DNA from: Dysgonomonas sp. UBA7710
Lineage (GTDB): Bacteria > Bacteroidota > Bacteroidia > Bacteroidales > Dysgonomonadaceae
Assembly: GCF_002482385.1 (NCBI RefSeq)
Contig: NZ_DLFW01000042.1
Location: 1 to 64,000, forward strand
Direction of reading: 5' to 3'
Length of the DNA: 64,000 bases
Shown: piece after piece, positions 1 through 9,080 of the stretch
Layout: each line of letters begins with the position of its first letter
How positions within the stretch are numbered: the stretch's first letter is position 1
The notes under the pieces: model-generated
Seen by the model: the letters and a program-made list of their open reading frames with translations, nothing else
Databases searched by the model: none
What the model was told of the DNA's origin: nothing
Made by a program: the position numbers and the translations under genes

Positions 1-422
1 AAAAGAAGAGGCATGGGAACTGTTATAACTTATCCTTGCCAAAGGCTCTGCAAAGCCCAACTGAAAAGATAAGCAAACAGTCCCACGCCTCCTGTATAAC
101 AAAAGACGTGGAACATTTGTTATCATCCTTTTCAGTTAAAAATTTTGCAGATTTTTGGCAAAGGATAATATCATTATGTCTCTTAATTAATTCGATAAAA
201 TCTAACCGGATTCTCAACGCCATGATACGACCGGTTACGGGGATAAAAATATAAATTATTTGTTAAATTTAAAAAAGATTTTTATTTTTTATCGTAGTCT
301 TGTATAATTATCTGGTTTATAACTAAAAAGCAATACTTGGCTTTTTATACCGATTCGCATAAGTTAAGGTTTTTGTACTAAACATCCTGCCAAAACAAAT
401 AGTTGACAGGTTATGTTCCGAT
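1..422. other. Gene-poor left edge with a long imperfect hairpin
   Basis: No convincing gene is visible; the short open frames on both strands look like chance. Bases 8-24 and 76-91 form an imperfect inverted repeat (GAGGC at one end, GCCTC at the other), and inside it CTTATC and GATAAG, then GGCT and AGCC, can also pair, so about 85 bases could fold into one long hairpin. It may be a REP/MITE-like element or a structured transcript end of a gene outside the window. The rest is AT-rich and lies downstream of lptD. Confidence 0.4.
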
Positions 423-3170
423 TTAATCCCAGTTAGGATCGTAACTGGATGAACGGCCTCTTTGTTCATATTTCAAATCCTGCAATAATGACGAGCTTGC
501 CCGCAATGACACATAATATGATTTATAGGCTCCGACAGGGTTAAAGCTGGCGGTGATTGACCAGCAATGCAGGTTGCGGGTCAGGTTACAACTCATATAT
601 GCGATTTTTTTTGCATCAAAGTCATAACTGGTGTTGAAATTGAAATTCCAGTTTTTTGTAGGTTGTATGCTTCCGCTTAGTCCGAAATTCTTGGTTAGAC
701 GGCCTTTGTATTCCATCTTGTCATAATCAAAATCCCCATAATTATAGTTCATGGAGAAGTTGAAAGATAGATTCCATTTAATATCATTTTTCACATAGCC
801 GTCTTCATCATACTGGTTATCGTCTTTCTTTTTTTCCAGCAGGCTGCCCTTTTTCTGTTCTCCGGCTTCACCTTCAGGATTGTCGGTATCCGGTTGTCCG
901 CCTTCCTTTTTGCTTCCTTCCTTGTCTACATCTTTACCAAAAAGTTTTTTGAATGTATCCTGATTGATGGATGGAGATATGGAATATCCCGTACTTTTCA
1001 GTCGTCCGATACCTTTACCATGGCTGATACGCAGCTTGTCTACCTTTGTCGGACTGCCATATTGGTCCAATCCGTACATATATGGGTCGAAAGCGGCTCC
1101 TATATTTACTACAAATGATTTGCTGAATTTGAAACGTGCATTTACAGCGATGTCACTCCATTTGAGGGAATCGGCCATCATATTGTTGCTGAAATTGACA
1201 CTGAGATTGTCAATCAGGCTTATCTTCTTGTATCCGGTCGAATCTTTTTCGGATGCGACTTTCATTTCCAGGTTATTCTCAAAATTGAATGAAACCATAC
1301 CCGAAGCACCCATCGGAGCTGTGCCAAACATCCCCTGTGAATAAGGAGAATATACATATTCCATTTGTTGCCCTTTCGAATCGATATATTTATATCTCTC
1401 ATAGAATCCAAACATAGGATCACTGAAGTCGGGGGCATAGCTTAGGCTGATACTGGGAGTGAATACATGCCGGATTCGTGTCGTTTTGGAAAAGACAGGT
1501 ATATATTCGCCATATAATTTAGTTTGGAAACTCAATGCGGCATTAAAATCATATACACGTTTGAATGAATATGTGGTATCGCCTTTCATACTCATGTGTG
1601 TATTTGTTTCCGGATTCCATTGTTTTTGTATCTTACTGGTATACCAACGCTCTGTATAATTTATAGATGGGGTGATGTTCAGATAATTGAAAGCGCTGAA
1701 TGTCGCAGAAACCGGAATGGTATGCTTCATCGCATTTTTCCAGTCTTTTTGTAAGTTGGATTTCAATAACAGGTTTTCTTTCGTATCGATACTGTTTCTG
1801 AAGTCTCCTGTATAGCTTAATTGAATTTTCTCGTACCAGCGTTCTGCTCCTGCTGCCTCTTTCCTTTTGAATGGTGCTACACGGCTCATAGTTACAGTCA
1901 GGTTCGGTAAAGTCATGGAGATGGACGAGTCCTGGCTACGCTGGGCCACATTCATAGAGGCTGATATGCTCCATGCCGAATTTGGTATTTTCTGGGTCAG
2001 GTTGATACTCGAACCTTTTGTGTTGCTTGTACCTTGCCGGGTATATCTGTTGTCGAGGCTATTGTTATTGTATGAACTTGTCGCAAAGTTTACACTTGCA
2101 GAGAGCGTCCGGAACATATTCGCCTTCGGGTCTTGCGAGTGTGTCCAGTTGATGGCAAGGTCTTTGCTTATAGACTGGTCTACATCTTTTTCTCCGTATT
2201 TGTTATACAGGTAATTGAAGTCGAACGAGCCGGAATATTTATAACGCTTACGGTATGATGAACGGGCTTTGAGCGCCCATGAACCTTTTGTATAAATGTC
2301 CCCTGTGAGGGCAAGGTCTATATTGTCATTAATGGCAAAGTAATATCCTCCGTCATGCAGATTGAATCCTCTGTCCATCTCGTCTCCGTACGACGGCATG
2401 ATAACTCCCGATGAATATTTATCGGAAAAAGGGAAGAACCCGAAAGGAAGTCCCAAAGGCAGAGGTAATCCTTCGATAACGAGATAGGCAGGACCCGTAA
2501 CTACATTCTTTTTAGGCTTGACTTTCGCTTTTGTCAGAGCCAGATAGAAATGCGGGTGTTCGTGATCGTCGCAGGTTGTGTATTTACCGTCGAGCATAAA
2601 GAATGAGTTGTCTTCCTGCTTCTTCGCTCTTCCTGCTATTACATAACCCTCTCCCTGAGTGGTAACAACATTGGTGATATATCCTTTTTTTGTCTTGAAG
2701 TTATACTTCATGTCTTTCGACTCATAGTCCGTGCCACCATCGGAAAAAACAGGATAGCCGAATTCTTTTCCTACGGAATCCAGACCGTATGTGGCATATA
2801 CCAAACTACTGTCCATATTCATGGATAATTTCTCGCCTTTCAGTGTTATCTCGGTATATTTTACTTCTGCAGAGCCGTATAAATAACCCCAATTGTTGGA
2901 CATGAGTACAACGGAGTCATTGGCCGTATAGTCTACTACGGCATCCAGCGCATTTTTTTTCTGAGCGGTAGAGTCTTGCAGTAAAGAGTCGTTCCGGAGT
3001 TTCAGGGAATCATTCTTCGGGAGGGAATCACCATTCACACGGGGCAGGGTATCGTTGCTATATATTGAGTTTATAGCACGATGCTTAGTATAGGCATATT
3101 GTGCACCCCAAAAAGGCACAGAGAACAATATACATAGAAAAATGTATGCTAAGATGCGAATTTTTCTCAT
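423..3170 (-). CDS. lptD: LPS-assembly outer membrane protein LptD
   Basis: Outer membrane beta-barrel that, in the Lpt pathway, inserts lipopolysaccharide into the outer leaflet. The 915-residue protein starts with a hydrophobic signal segment (about residues 5-22), followed by a low-complexity Ser/Asp/Leu-rich linker. An OstA/LptA-like beta-jellyroll occupies about residues 80-230, with short strands such as GSAEVKYTE and the GLPLPLGLPFGFFPF region typical of Bacteroidota LptD. The remainder is a long barrel rich in alternating aromatic and polar strands. An acidic and Lys-rich insertion near residues 745-790 looks like a surface or periplasmic loop. It is divergent from the M64 peptidase gene, and a TAGCTTTG box lies just upstream of the start. 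Family assignment is by recognition of the Bacteroidota version, which is longer than the E. coli protein. Confidence 0.85.
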   Translation of the reverse strand: MRKIRILAYIFLCILFSVPFWGAQYAYTKHRAINSIYSNDTLPRVNGDSLPKNDSLKLRNDSLLQDSTAQKKNALDAVVDYTANDSVVLMSNNWGYLYGSAEVKYTEITLKGEKLSMNMDSSLVYATYGLDSVGKEFGYPVFSDGGTDYESKDMKYNFKTKKGYITNVVTTQGEGYVIAGRAKKQEDNSFFMLDGKYTTCDDHEHPHFYLALTKAKVKPKKNVVTGPAYLVIEGLPLPLGLPFGFFPFSDKYSSGVIMPSYGDEMDRGFNLHDGGYYFAINDNIDLALTGDIYTKGSWALKARSSYRKRYKYSGSFDFNYLYNKYGEKDVDQSISKDLAINWTHSQDPKANMFRTLSASVNFATSSYNNNSLDNRYTRQGTSNTKGSSINLTQKIPNSAWSISASMNVAQRSQDSSISMTLPNLTVTMSRVAPFKRKEAAGAERWYEKIQLSYTGDFRNSIDTKENLLLKSNLQKDWKNAMKHTIPVSATFSAFNYLNITPSINYTERWYTSKIQKQWNPETNTHMSMKGDTTYSFKRVYDFNAALSFQTKLYGEYIPVFSKTTRIRHVFTPSISLSYAPDFSDPMFGFYERYKYIDSKGQQMEYVYSPYSQGMFGTAPMGASGMVSFNFENNLEMKVASEKDSTGYKKISLIDNLSVNFSNNMMADSLKWSDIAVNARFKFSKSFVVNIGAAFDPYMYGLDQYGSPTKVDKLRISHGKGIGRLKSTGYSISPSINQDTFKKLFGKDVDKEGSKKEGGQPDTDNPEGEAGEQKKGSLLEKKKDDNQYDEDGYVKNDIKWNLSFNFSMNYNYGDFDYDKMEYKGRLTKNFGLSGSIQPTKNWNFNFNTSYDFDAKKIAYMSCNLTRNLHCWSITASFNPVGAYKSYYVSLRASSSLLQDLKYEQRGRSSSYDPNWD

Positions 3171-3201
3171 CTACAAAACCTCATGCTTATATATTCGGAT
3201 G

Positions 3202-3209
3202 CAAAGCTA
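3202..3209 (-). promoter_or_regulatory. -7 box of the lptD promoter
   Basis: On the minus strand the sequence reads TAGCTTTG, a full match to the Bacteroidota -7 consensus TAnnTTTG, 32 bases before the lptD start codon. No clear -33 TTTG is visible. Confidence 0.5.
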
Positions 3210-3328
3210 ATCAATTAAACATGAAAGCAGAATACGAAAAAACAAAAAAAGTATAAATTTTTGTATTCAGACTTAATATCCACTATTAATCTATTGCCCG
3301 TGGTCCGGATATTTATGTATATATTTTC

Positions 3329-3336
3329 TATCTTTG
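3329..3336 (+). promoter_or_regulatory. -7 box upstream of the M64 peptidase gene
   Basis: TATCTTTG matches the Bacteroidota TAnnTTTG element and sits 23 bases before the start codon. No TTG is found at the usual distance upstream. Confidence 0.55.
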
Positions 3337-3359
3337 TTTTTTATTAAACGAATCTTTCT

Positions 3360-4637
3360 ATGAAATATTTTTTACTTGCCGTCACCCTTTTCTTTTCTAT
3401 TGAAGAATCATCTGCTCAGAAATTTGAAGATTATTTTGTCGATAAAGCTTTGCGTATCGATTATATTTTTTCCGGAAATGATGAATCTCAGGTTGTGGCT
3501 CTCGACCAGTTGAATCAGTTGCCTCATTGGGCAGGGCGCAGGCATAACCTGTCACAGCTTCTTCGTAAAGGTAACGGACAAATATGGGTGACAGATGTAA
3601 AAACCGGAACATGTATCTATACCGATGCTTTCAGCACCTTATTTTCAGAATGGCAGACTACCCCTGAAGCTAAGGAGGTAAGAAAAAGTTTCGAGAATTC
3701 ATTCCTTATACCTTATCCTAAAGGGAAGATAGCAGTGGAGATAAAGCTGAGAGATAAGTTTGGTGTATACAGGACTGCGATCAGGCACGATGTAAATCCG
3801 GATGATATTCTGATAAAGAAAAAGGGACTGAAGAATATTCCGGCATATACAGCCGTACATCAGGGCGATTCGGTTAATAAATGTGTGAATGTTGTTATTC
3901 TGGCTGAAGGATATACAGCTTCCGAGATGGCAAAGTTCAGGGAACATGCGCAGATCGCCTGTGAACAGATATTGAATCATAGCCCGTTCAACAAACTGAA
4001 AGATAAGTTTAATTTTTATGCGGTGGAAACAATTTCAGAGGATTCAGGGGTCAGTGTCCCCCGTGAGAGCAAATGGAGCAGGACAGCTTTCAGTTCCCAT
4101 TTCGATACTTTTTATTCCGACCGGTATCTGACTACTTCTCATGTAAAAGACATACACGATGCTATTGCCGGAATCCCATATGCACATATTATTATATTAG
4201 CAAATACAGATGTATATGGAGGCGGGGGGATATTTAATGCATATACGCTGACTACCACCGGCCATGCTGCCTTTAAACCTGTTGTAGTCCATGAATTCGG
4301 GCATAGCTTTGCGGGGTTGGCTGATGAATATTTTTATGACAGTGATGTGCTGGATAATACATATCTTCATTCTGTAGAGCCATGGGAGCCGAATATTACC
4401 ACCTTGGTTGACTTTACGGTAAAGTGGCAGGATATGCTTGTATCTCAGACTCCGGTGCCCACAAATGTTAATCTCGCAGATAAATACAGTATAGGGGTAT
4501 TCGAGGGTGCGGGCTACTCGGCAAAAGGTATATATCGCCCGGCTATCGATTGCCGGATGAAGACAAATACATGCAAAGACTTCTGTCCTGTATGTCAAAG
4601 GGCTATCCTGCAACTCGTAAAATTCTATACTGAGTAA
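3360..4637 (+). CDS. Secreted M64-family metallopeptidase
   Basis: Predicted zinc endopeptidase of the M64 (IgA peptidase) family, exported from the cytoplasm. The 425-residue protein has a short signal peptide (cleavage probably after SSA near residue 19). An N-terminal beta-rich domain extends to about residue 150. The M64 catalytic domain follows, with NVVILAEGYTASEM near residue 178 and the zinc-binding HEFGHSFAGLADE at residues 311-323; the two His residues and Glu312 are intact. Several Cys residues near the C-terminus (CRMKTNTCKDFCPVC) may form disulfides or bind metal. It stands alone, divergent from lptD and followed by its own downstream promoter. The natural substrate is unknown; the IgA activity of the founding member should not be assumed here. 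Confidence 0.85.
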   Translation: MKYFLLAVTLFFSIEESSAQKFEDYFVDKALRIDYIFSGNDESQVVALDQLNQLPHWAGRRHNLSQLLRKGNGQIWVTDVKTGTCIYTDAFSTLFSEWQTTPEAKEVRKSFENSFLIPYPKGKIAVEIKLRDKFGVYRTAIRHDVNPDDILIKKKGLKNIPAYTAVHQGDSVNKCVNVVILAEGYTASEMAKFREHAQIACEQILNHSPFNKLKDKFNFYAVETISEDSGVSVPRESKWSRTAFSSHFDTFYSDRYLTTSHVKDIHDAIAGIPYAHIIILANTDVYGGGGIFNAYTLTTTGHAAFKPVVVHEFGHSFAGLADEYFYDSDVLDNTYLHSVEPWEPNITTLVDFTVKWQDMLVSQTPVPTNVNLADKYSIGVFEGAGYSAKGIYRPAIDCRMKTNTCKDFCPVCQRAILQLVKFYTE

Positions 4638-4678
4638 AAAAAATACAGTCAGGATTTTATTTATAAGGATAAAACAGC

Positions 4679-4686
4679 TATTTTTG
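4679..4686 (+). promoter_or_regulatory. -7 box upstream of the TPR membrane protein
   Basis: TATTTTTG matches TAnnTTTG 43 bases before the start codon of the downstream TPR protein gene. No good -33 element is visible. Confidence 0.45.
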
Positions 4687-4729
4687 TCGCTGCTAATTCT
4701 GAATATTAAAATATATAACTAATAATACA

Positions 4730-5443
4730 ATGTCTTCTAAAAAGAAACAAGCGGAAATACGGGAAGAGAAGGACTGGGAAAAAATCGACAGTGCCGTTCA
4801 TAGATCTGAAAACTTTATCGAAAAATATCAAAAACAGATATTGATCGGAATCGGTATTGTAGTTGTAGTTGTCAGTGGTTATCTGGCATTCCGGCATTTC
4901 TATCTCGGGCCAAAGAACACAGAGGCACAAGTTGCTTTGTTCAAAGGTGAGCAATACTACAGAAACGGGCAGGATTCCCTTGCTATCTATGGAGATGCAA
5001 ACGGATATGTAGGTTTTGAATCTATCATCAGTGACTATGGTTCTACCAATGCCGGAAATCTTGCTAAATTATATGCCGGTATCTGTTATGCCAACCTTGG
5101 CCAGTATGACAAGGCATTGGATTATTTGAAAGGATTTAGTGGAGGTGATAAAGTGTTGTCCCAGTTAGTGAATGGAACTATCGGGGACTGTCTTAGCAAT
5201 ACCGGAAAAGAAAACGATGCTGTTTCTTATTATGTGAAGGCGGCTAAAGGTGTTGACAATCCGTCACAAAGCCCGATCTTATATAAGAAAGCGGGTCTTA
5301 TATATCGCAACCAAGGTAACTACGACAAAGTAGTTGAAACGTTTACTACGATTAAAAATCAATATATGAATTCACCGGTTGCGATGGAAGCTGATAAATA
5401 TATTGAAGAAGCAAATCTGATGAAAGCCGGAGGAGCAAAATAA
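4730..5443 (+). CDS. Membrane-anchored tetratricopeptide-repeat protein (YfgM-like)
   Basis: 237-residue protein with a charged cytoplasmic N-terminus (about 40 residues), one transmembrane helix (about residues 42-60, rich in Val and Ile) and a periplasmic helical domain. The domain contains TPR-like units such as AKLYAGICYANLGQYDKALDYLKGF and LYKKAGLIYRNQGNYDKVVETF. The architecture matches YfgM-like proteins, which in proteobacteria associate with the Sec translocon and periplasmic chaperones. That role is only inferred here from layout. It is a single-gene unit with its own -7 box upstream and a strong intrinsic terminator 28 bases after the stop codon. There are no enzymatic motifs. Confidence 0.7.
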   Translation: MSSKKKQAEIREEKDWEKIDSAVHRSENFIEKYQKQILIGIGIVVVVVSGYLAFRHFYLGPKNTEAQVALFKGEQYYRNGQDSLAIYGDANGYVGFESIISDYGSTNAGNLAKLYAGICYANLGQYDKALDYLKGFSGGDKVLSQLVNGTIGDCLSNTGKENDAVSYYVKAAKGVDNPSQSPILYKKAGLIYRNQGNYDKVVETFTTIKNQYMNSPVAMEADKYIEEANLMKAGGAK

Positions 5444-5470
5444 GAGACGCAAAGATTACCTCAATATATA

Positions 5471-5504
5471 AAAAGCGCGGAAGTTAATACTTCCGCGCTT
5501 TTTT
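5471..5504 (+). terminator. Intrinsic terminator after the TPR protein gene
   Basis: AAGCGCGGAAG and CTTCCGCGCTT form a perfect 11-bp GC-rich stem with a short loop (ttaata), followed by a T run. The A run on the left side means it could also terminate the minus-strand gene that ends at 5530. Confidence 0.9.
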
Positions 5505-5529
5505 ATTCTCTTTTGTTTCTTCCGTTTCC

Positions 5530-6312
5530 TCATAAATTATTGCTCATCACCTGTATTCCGTATTTTTCAGCCTCTTCGTACTTTTCTTTTATAAACGAGT
5601 ATAGGTTTGGAGATTTATGAGCTCCCGCTTTTCTGGTTTCATTCAAAGGCTGGATATAACCGATCGACAGCATCTTGCGCTGAAAATTACGTCTGTCTAT
5701 TTCCCGTCCCAGGATGGCTTCGTATATACACCTAAGTTCGGGCATAGTGAACCTTTCAGGCAGTAATTCATAGCCCATCGGTATAAATCCGATTTGCTTG
5801 CGGATAGTTGAAATCGCTGTGTTTATGATTTCTTTATGGTCTGCATATAGTGGTGGTATTTCATTGATATCAAACCATCCCGCTTCTTCATAATCTTCGT
5901 TGGCGAACACTTGTGCATCGTTATATTTAATAAGGGAATAGTACCCCAGGCTAATAAAGCGGTCGAGATACCATTGGCTTTTCTCTTCATGGATATTGAG
6001 CCGTTTAAGCATATCGGCATTTTCCCCGGTGCCTATACGATCTTTTTTACCAAAGAAATAGAATTGTTTAAGATATACATTTTCGAGTCCGGTACGGTCT
6101 TTTAATACTCGCAGGGCAGATTCGTCCGGATCTTCGTCTTTTGCTATGAAACCTCCCGGAAGCATCCATTTTTCACTGACTTTAAATTTGCATAATAATA
6201 CTTTAAGACTACCAGAATCAAAACCCAGTATAATGCAATCAACTGATATATTCGGTATGAATATATCCGGCCCTTGATTCAGGGTTTGAAAAGGCGGCTG
6301 CTCTTTTTCCAT
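5530..6312 (-). CDS. Nudix-domain transcriptional regulator (NrtR/AraR type)
   Basis: 260-residue protein with a Nudix hydrolase-like domain (about residues 20-160) and a C-terminal winged helix (about 165-245, containing LRCIYEAILGREIDRRNFQRKM). This is the layout of NrtR-type regulators, where the Nudix fold senses a nucleotide-sugar or ADP-ribose-like effector; the Bacteroides arabinose regulator AraR belongs to the same group. The Nudix box region (GGFIAKDEDPDESALRVLKD) has lost the REUxEE catalytic core, reading RVLKDR instead, so it should bind rather than hydrolyse its ligand. It lies 9 bases downstream of a lipoprotein gene on the same strand. No sugar-utilisation genes are nearby to indicate the regulon. 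Confidence 0.75.
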   Translation of the reverse strand: MEKEQPPFQTLNQGPDIFIPNISVDCIILGFDSGSLKVLLCKFKVSEKWMLPGGFIAKDEDPDESALRVLKDRTGLENVYLKQFYFFGKKDRIGTGENADMLKRLNIHEEKSQWYLDRFISLGYYSLIKYNDAQVFANEDYEEAGWFDINEIPPLYADHKEIINTAISTIRKQIGFIPMGYELLPERFTMPELRCIYEAILGREIDRRNFQRKMLSIGYIQPLNETRKAGAHKSPNLYSFIKEKYEEAEKYGIQVMSNNL

Positions 6313-6321
6313 AAGTTTTTT

Positions 6322-7167
6322 TCATTTGATGACATTGTCCGTAGAGGCTTTGTCTTTTTTGTTATCAAGGTAGTAAATATGATACTCTGCCTTTTCTTTG
6401 GCCGTTTTTAAGCTATCCAGTTGTAGCATCATTGTTGATAACTCAAAAGATTTTGAAATTGCGGATTTCGTAGTTTGCGATAAGGTGTATGTATATTTCC
6501 CCTGCCCCTCCAGTGTGACAGTTAAGGGATTGTTTGAATTTGTGAATATAAATCCTGCGATGCCATTTTCGCTGGTCCCTGCAAAACGGATAATCTCATA
6601 TTCTTTCCCCATATTGGAAAACCTGTAGTTCAGTCCATCGTCGTTCACAACTAACGATTGAGCGAAAGAGCCGTCTTTTGCTGATACTTTTATCCTGTTG
6701 TGCTTTTGCTTTGATCCGACAAAAACGCTCTCGATATATAATACACCGTCTTCTCCTACTCCTGAACGTAGCATTGTGCCGGTAATAACACCACCGGTAA
6801 GGCTTTCTTTAGGGATAAATGCCCCTGTTTCCTGATATTCTTTGTTGCGCTGAAACGAAAAAAGTTTTTTCTTTGCCTCCAATGTAGGCTCATGCAGGGC
6901 GATAAGGGAATCGCATTCGGTAATTATCTGTTCGTTTTCAGCTCTTCTTATAGTGTCGAGAAAAGCCAGGCCGGAGCGGATCTGGTCGAACGCTTTTGGG
7001 TATAGGATTTTTATACTGTCTATTTCCTGTTTGGCTAGTGAATATTCTTTGTTGGCATAGAAACGGCGGGCTGAATCTAAGCGCAGTTTGGCCCCGTCAT
7101 CTTTTGCCCCGCAAGCAAACAAGACAACAAAGAGAAACGCCATTGTATTTCTTAAAATCTTTTGCAT
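6322..7167 (-). CDS. Putative lipoprotein of unknown function
   Basis: 281 residues. The N-terminal hydrophobic segment ends in a plausible lipobox (LFAC, Cys near residue 19), suggesting a lipid-anchored envelope protein. The sequence after it begins with a TPR-like helix pair (DSARRFYANKEYSLAKQEIDSIK), followed by a helical linker, a beta-rich central region (about residues 115-215) and a C-terminal helix rich in Lys and Glu (LKTAKEKAEYHIYYLDNKK). I do not recognise a named family. It is the upstream partner of the Nudix regulator (9-base gap), so the two may be cotranscribed. No catalytic motif is visible. Confidence 0.6.
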   Translation of the reverse strand: MQKILRNTMAFLFVVLFACGAKDDGAKLRLDSARRFYANKEYSLAKQEIDSIKILYPKAFDQIRSGLAFLDTIRRAENEQIITECDSLIALHEPTLEAKKKLFSFQRNKEYQETGAFIPKESLTGGVITGTMLRSGVGEDGVLYIESVFVGSKQKHNRIKVSAKDGSFAQSLVVNDDGLNYRFSNMGKEYEIIRFAGTSENGIAGFIFTNSNNPLTVTLEGQGKYTYTLSQTTKSAISKSFELSTMMLQLDSLKTAKEKAEYHIYYLDNKKDKASTDNVIK

Positions 7168-7548
7168 AGGATGTTGCTCTGTTTTAGAGAGAAAGTATTC
7201 CGGGTAATCTTCTGTAATTCTGTAGCAAATTACAAATTATTTCGATTTTAACAGAATTATTCTCAAATAATTTAACTTTTCGATATTAAAAATAGATAAA
7301 AATATCTTCCTGCATATACTTTTAACAGGAAAAAGAAAAAGATGTTTTTAATTAAATAAATTTTATCATCCGGAGATGCATTATTCATGCCGGATAATTC
7401 TTATCGAGACAGGATTGTCTTATGATAATTGATAAGTAGAAATTATTATCTTTGCACTTTCTAACCTCTCGAAATCAGAGCGATTGTCAGATTTATTACT
7501 TGAATAGATTGTACTGTTGGCCAAAGAGAGTAATGCTGTAAAATTGAA
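7168..7548. other. Divergent intergenic region before cca
   Basis: AT-rich spacer between the lipoprotein gene (leftward) and cca (rightward). The only recognisable site is a TATCTTTG box near 7447. No open frame, repeat or RNA structure was recognised in the rest. Confidence 0.5.
7447..7454 (+). promoter_or_regulatory. -7 box upstream of cca
   Basis: TATCTTTG fits TAnnTTTG. A TTG lies 15 bases upstream (7429-7431), slightly closer than usual. The 5' untranslated region would be about 90 bases. Confidence 0.45.
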
Positions 7549-8997
7549 ATGATAAGCCACAATAATAAGGAAATACAACGTGAGTTGAAAAAGAAGTTCT
7601 CCGGGAAAATATTTGAAATAATTTCTCAGGTTGCAGATGATATGCAACTGGAGTGTTATGCTATCGGAGGATATGTACGCGATATTTTTTTGCATCGTCC
7701 GTCAAAGGATATTGATATTGTTACGGTAGGTAAAGGTATCGAACTGGCAGAAGCGGTGGCCAGGACGTTGGGCAAAAAAGCTCATCTCTCTGTATTCAAA
7801 AACTTCGGGACGGCGCAGGTTAAATACAAGGATACGGAAATAGAATTTGTAGGGGCACGCCGCGAATCTTACCAACGGGATTCCCGTAAGCCTATTGTAG
7901 AAAACGGGACACTGGAGGATGACCAGAATCGCCGCGATTTTACAATAAATGCATTGGCTGTTTGCCTTAATAAAGGCAGGTTCGGGGAATTGCTTGATCC
8001 GTTTAACGGGCTAAAGGATATGGAAGACCTGATTATCCGTACTCCACTCGATCCGGATATTACATTCAGTGACGATCCGTTGCGGATGATGAGGGCGATC
8101 CGTTTTTCTTCACAGCTGGGTTTTGATATCGAGCCGGGAACATTCGATGCCATCACGCGTAATAAAGACCGCATTGGTATAATATCAGGTGAACGTATTA
8201 TAGATGAATTAAATAAGATCGTATTGTCTCCCAGACCGTCTGTCGGATTTCTTCAACTCGACCAGACAGGCCTGTTGGCTATTATATTTCCGGAATTAGT
8301 CGCTCTCAAAGGGGCTGAAACTAAAGAGGGGGTAGGACATAAGGATAATTTTTATCACACATTGGTAGTGTTGGATAATATCTCGAAGAAAACCAATGAC
8401 CTGTGGTTGCGCTGGTCTGCTATCCTGCATGATATAGCCAAGCCTGCAACCAAGCGTTTTGATAAAAAACTGGGATGGACTTTCCACAATCATAATTTTA
8501 TAGGAGAAAAGATGATTCCCGGAATATTCCGCAGGATGAAACTTCCCCTGAATGAGAAAATGAAGTATGTGCAGAAGATGGTGACGTTGCATATGCGCCC
8601 ACAAGTGCTTGTGGATGAGGATATAACCGATTCGGCTGTACGCCGTTTATTATTTGAGGCCGGAGATGATATCGAAGATCTGATGACTTTGTGTGAAGCT
8701 GATATAACTTCTAAAAATCCGGAGAAAGTACGCCGTTATTTACGAAACTTTGAACTGGTACGCCATAAATTGAAGGATATAGAGGAGAAAGACCATGTGC
8801 GTAATTTTCAGCCGCCGATCGGGGGCGAGGAAATTATGGAGATATTCGGACTTGCCCCGGGTGTGGAAGTAGGCCGGTTGAAATCATCAGTCAAAGATGC
8901 TATTCTGGACGGTGTTATACCGAACGAATACGCTGCCGCTTATGAATATCTGGTTGCAAAAGCTGAAAAAATGGGGTTAAAACCGAAGGAGAAATAA
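7549..8997 (+). CDS. cca: CCA tRNA nucleotidyltransferase with HD domain
   Basis: Class II nucleotidyltransferase that adds or repairs the 3' CCA of tRNA. The 482-residue protein has the polymerase-beta-like head (about residues 25-165) with GGYVRDIFLHRPSKDIDIV, where the two Asp residues bind metal, and the conserved EDDQNRRDFTINALAV motif. An RNA-binding neck domain follows (DPLRMMRAIRFSSQLGF). A central HD domain begins near residue 260, with the HDIAKP motif. The HD domain may confer phosphohydrolase activity, as in the E. coli enzyme, although some family members are poly(A) polymerases. It stands alone with a -7 box upstream, and the next lipoprotein gene starts 84 bases later. Confidence 0.9.
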   Translation: MISHNNKEIQRELKKKFSGKIFEIISQVADDMQLECYAIGGYVRDIFLHRPSKDIDIVTVGKGIELAEAVARTLGKKAHLSVFKNFGTAQVKYKDTEIEFVGARRESYQRDSRKPIVENGTLEDDQNRRDFTINALAVCLNKGRFGELLDPFNGLKDMEDLIIRTPLDPDITFSDDPLRMMRAIRFSSQLGFDIEPGTFDAITRNKDRIGIISGERIIDELNKIVLSPRPSVGFLQLDQTGLLAIIFPELVALKGAETKEGVGHKDNFYHTLVVLDNISKKTNDLWLRWSAILHDIAKPATKRFDKKLGWTFHNHNFIGEKMIPGIFRRMKLPLNEKMKYVQKMVTLHMRPQVLVDEDITDSAVRRLLFEAGDDIEDLMTLCEADITSKNPEKVRRYLRNFELVRHKLKDIEEKDHVRNFQPPIGGEEIMEIFGLAPGVEVGRLKSSVKDAILDGVIPNEYAAAYEYLVAKAEKMGLKPKEK

Positions 8998-9080
8998 AAT
9001 TTCGTAGTTTGTTGTGGATTTATTTACTAATTTGCCTCTTATTAAGAAAAGCAAATTACCTGAATCTAAAGAACAACATT

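Noticed and set aside
5530..6312. Active Nudix hydrolase
   Set aside because: The REUxEE catalytic core is replaced and a winged helix follows, so a regulator is more likely.
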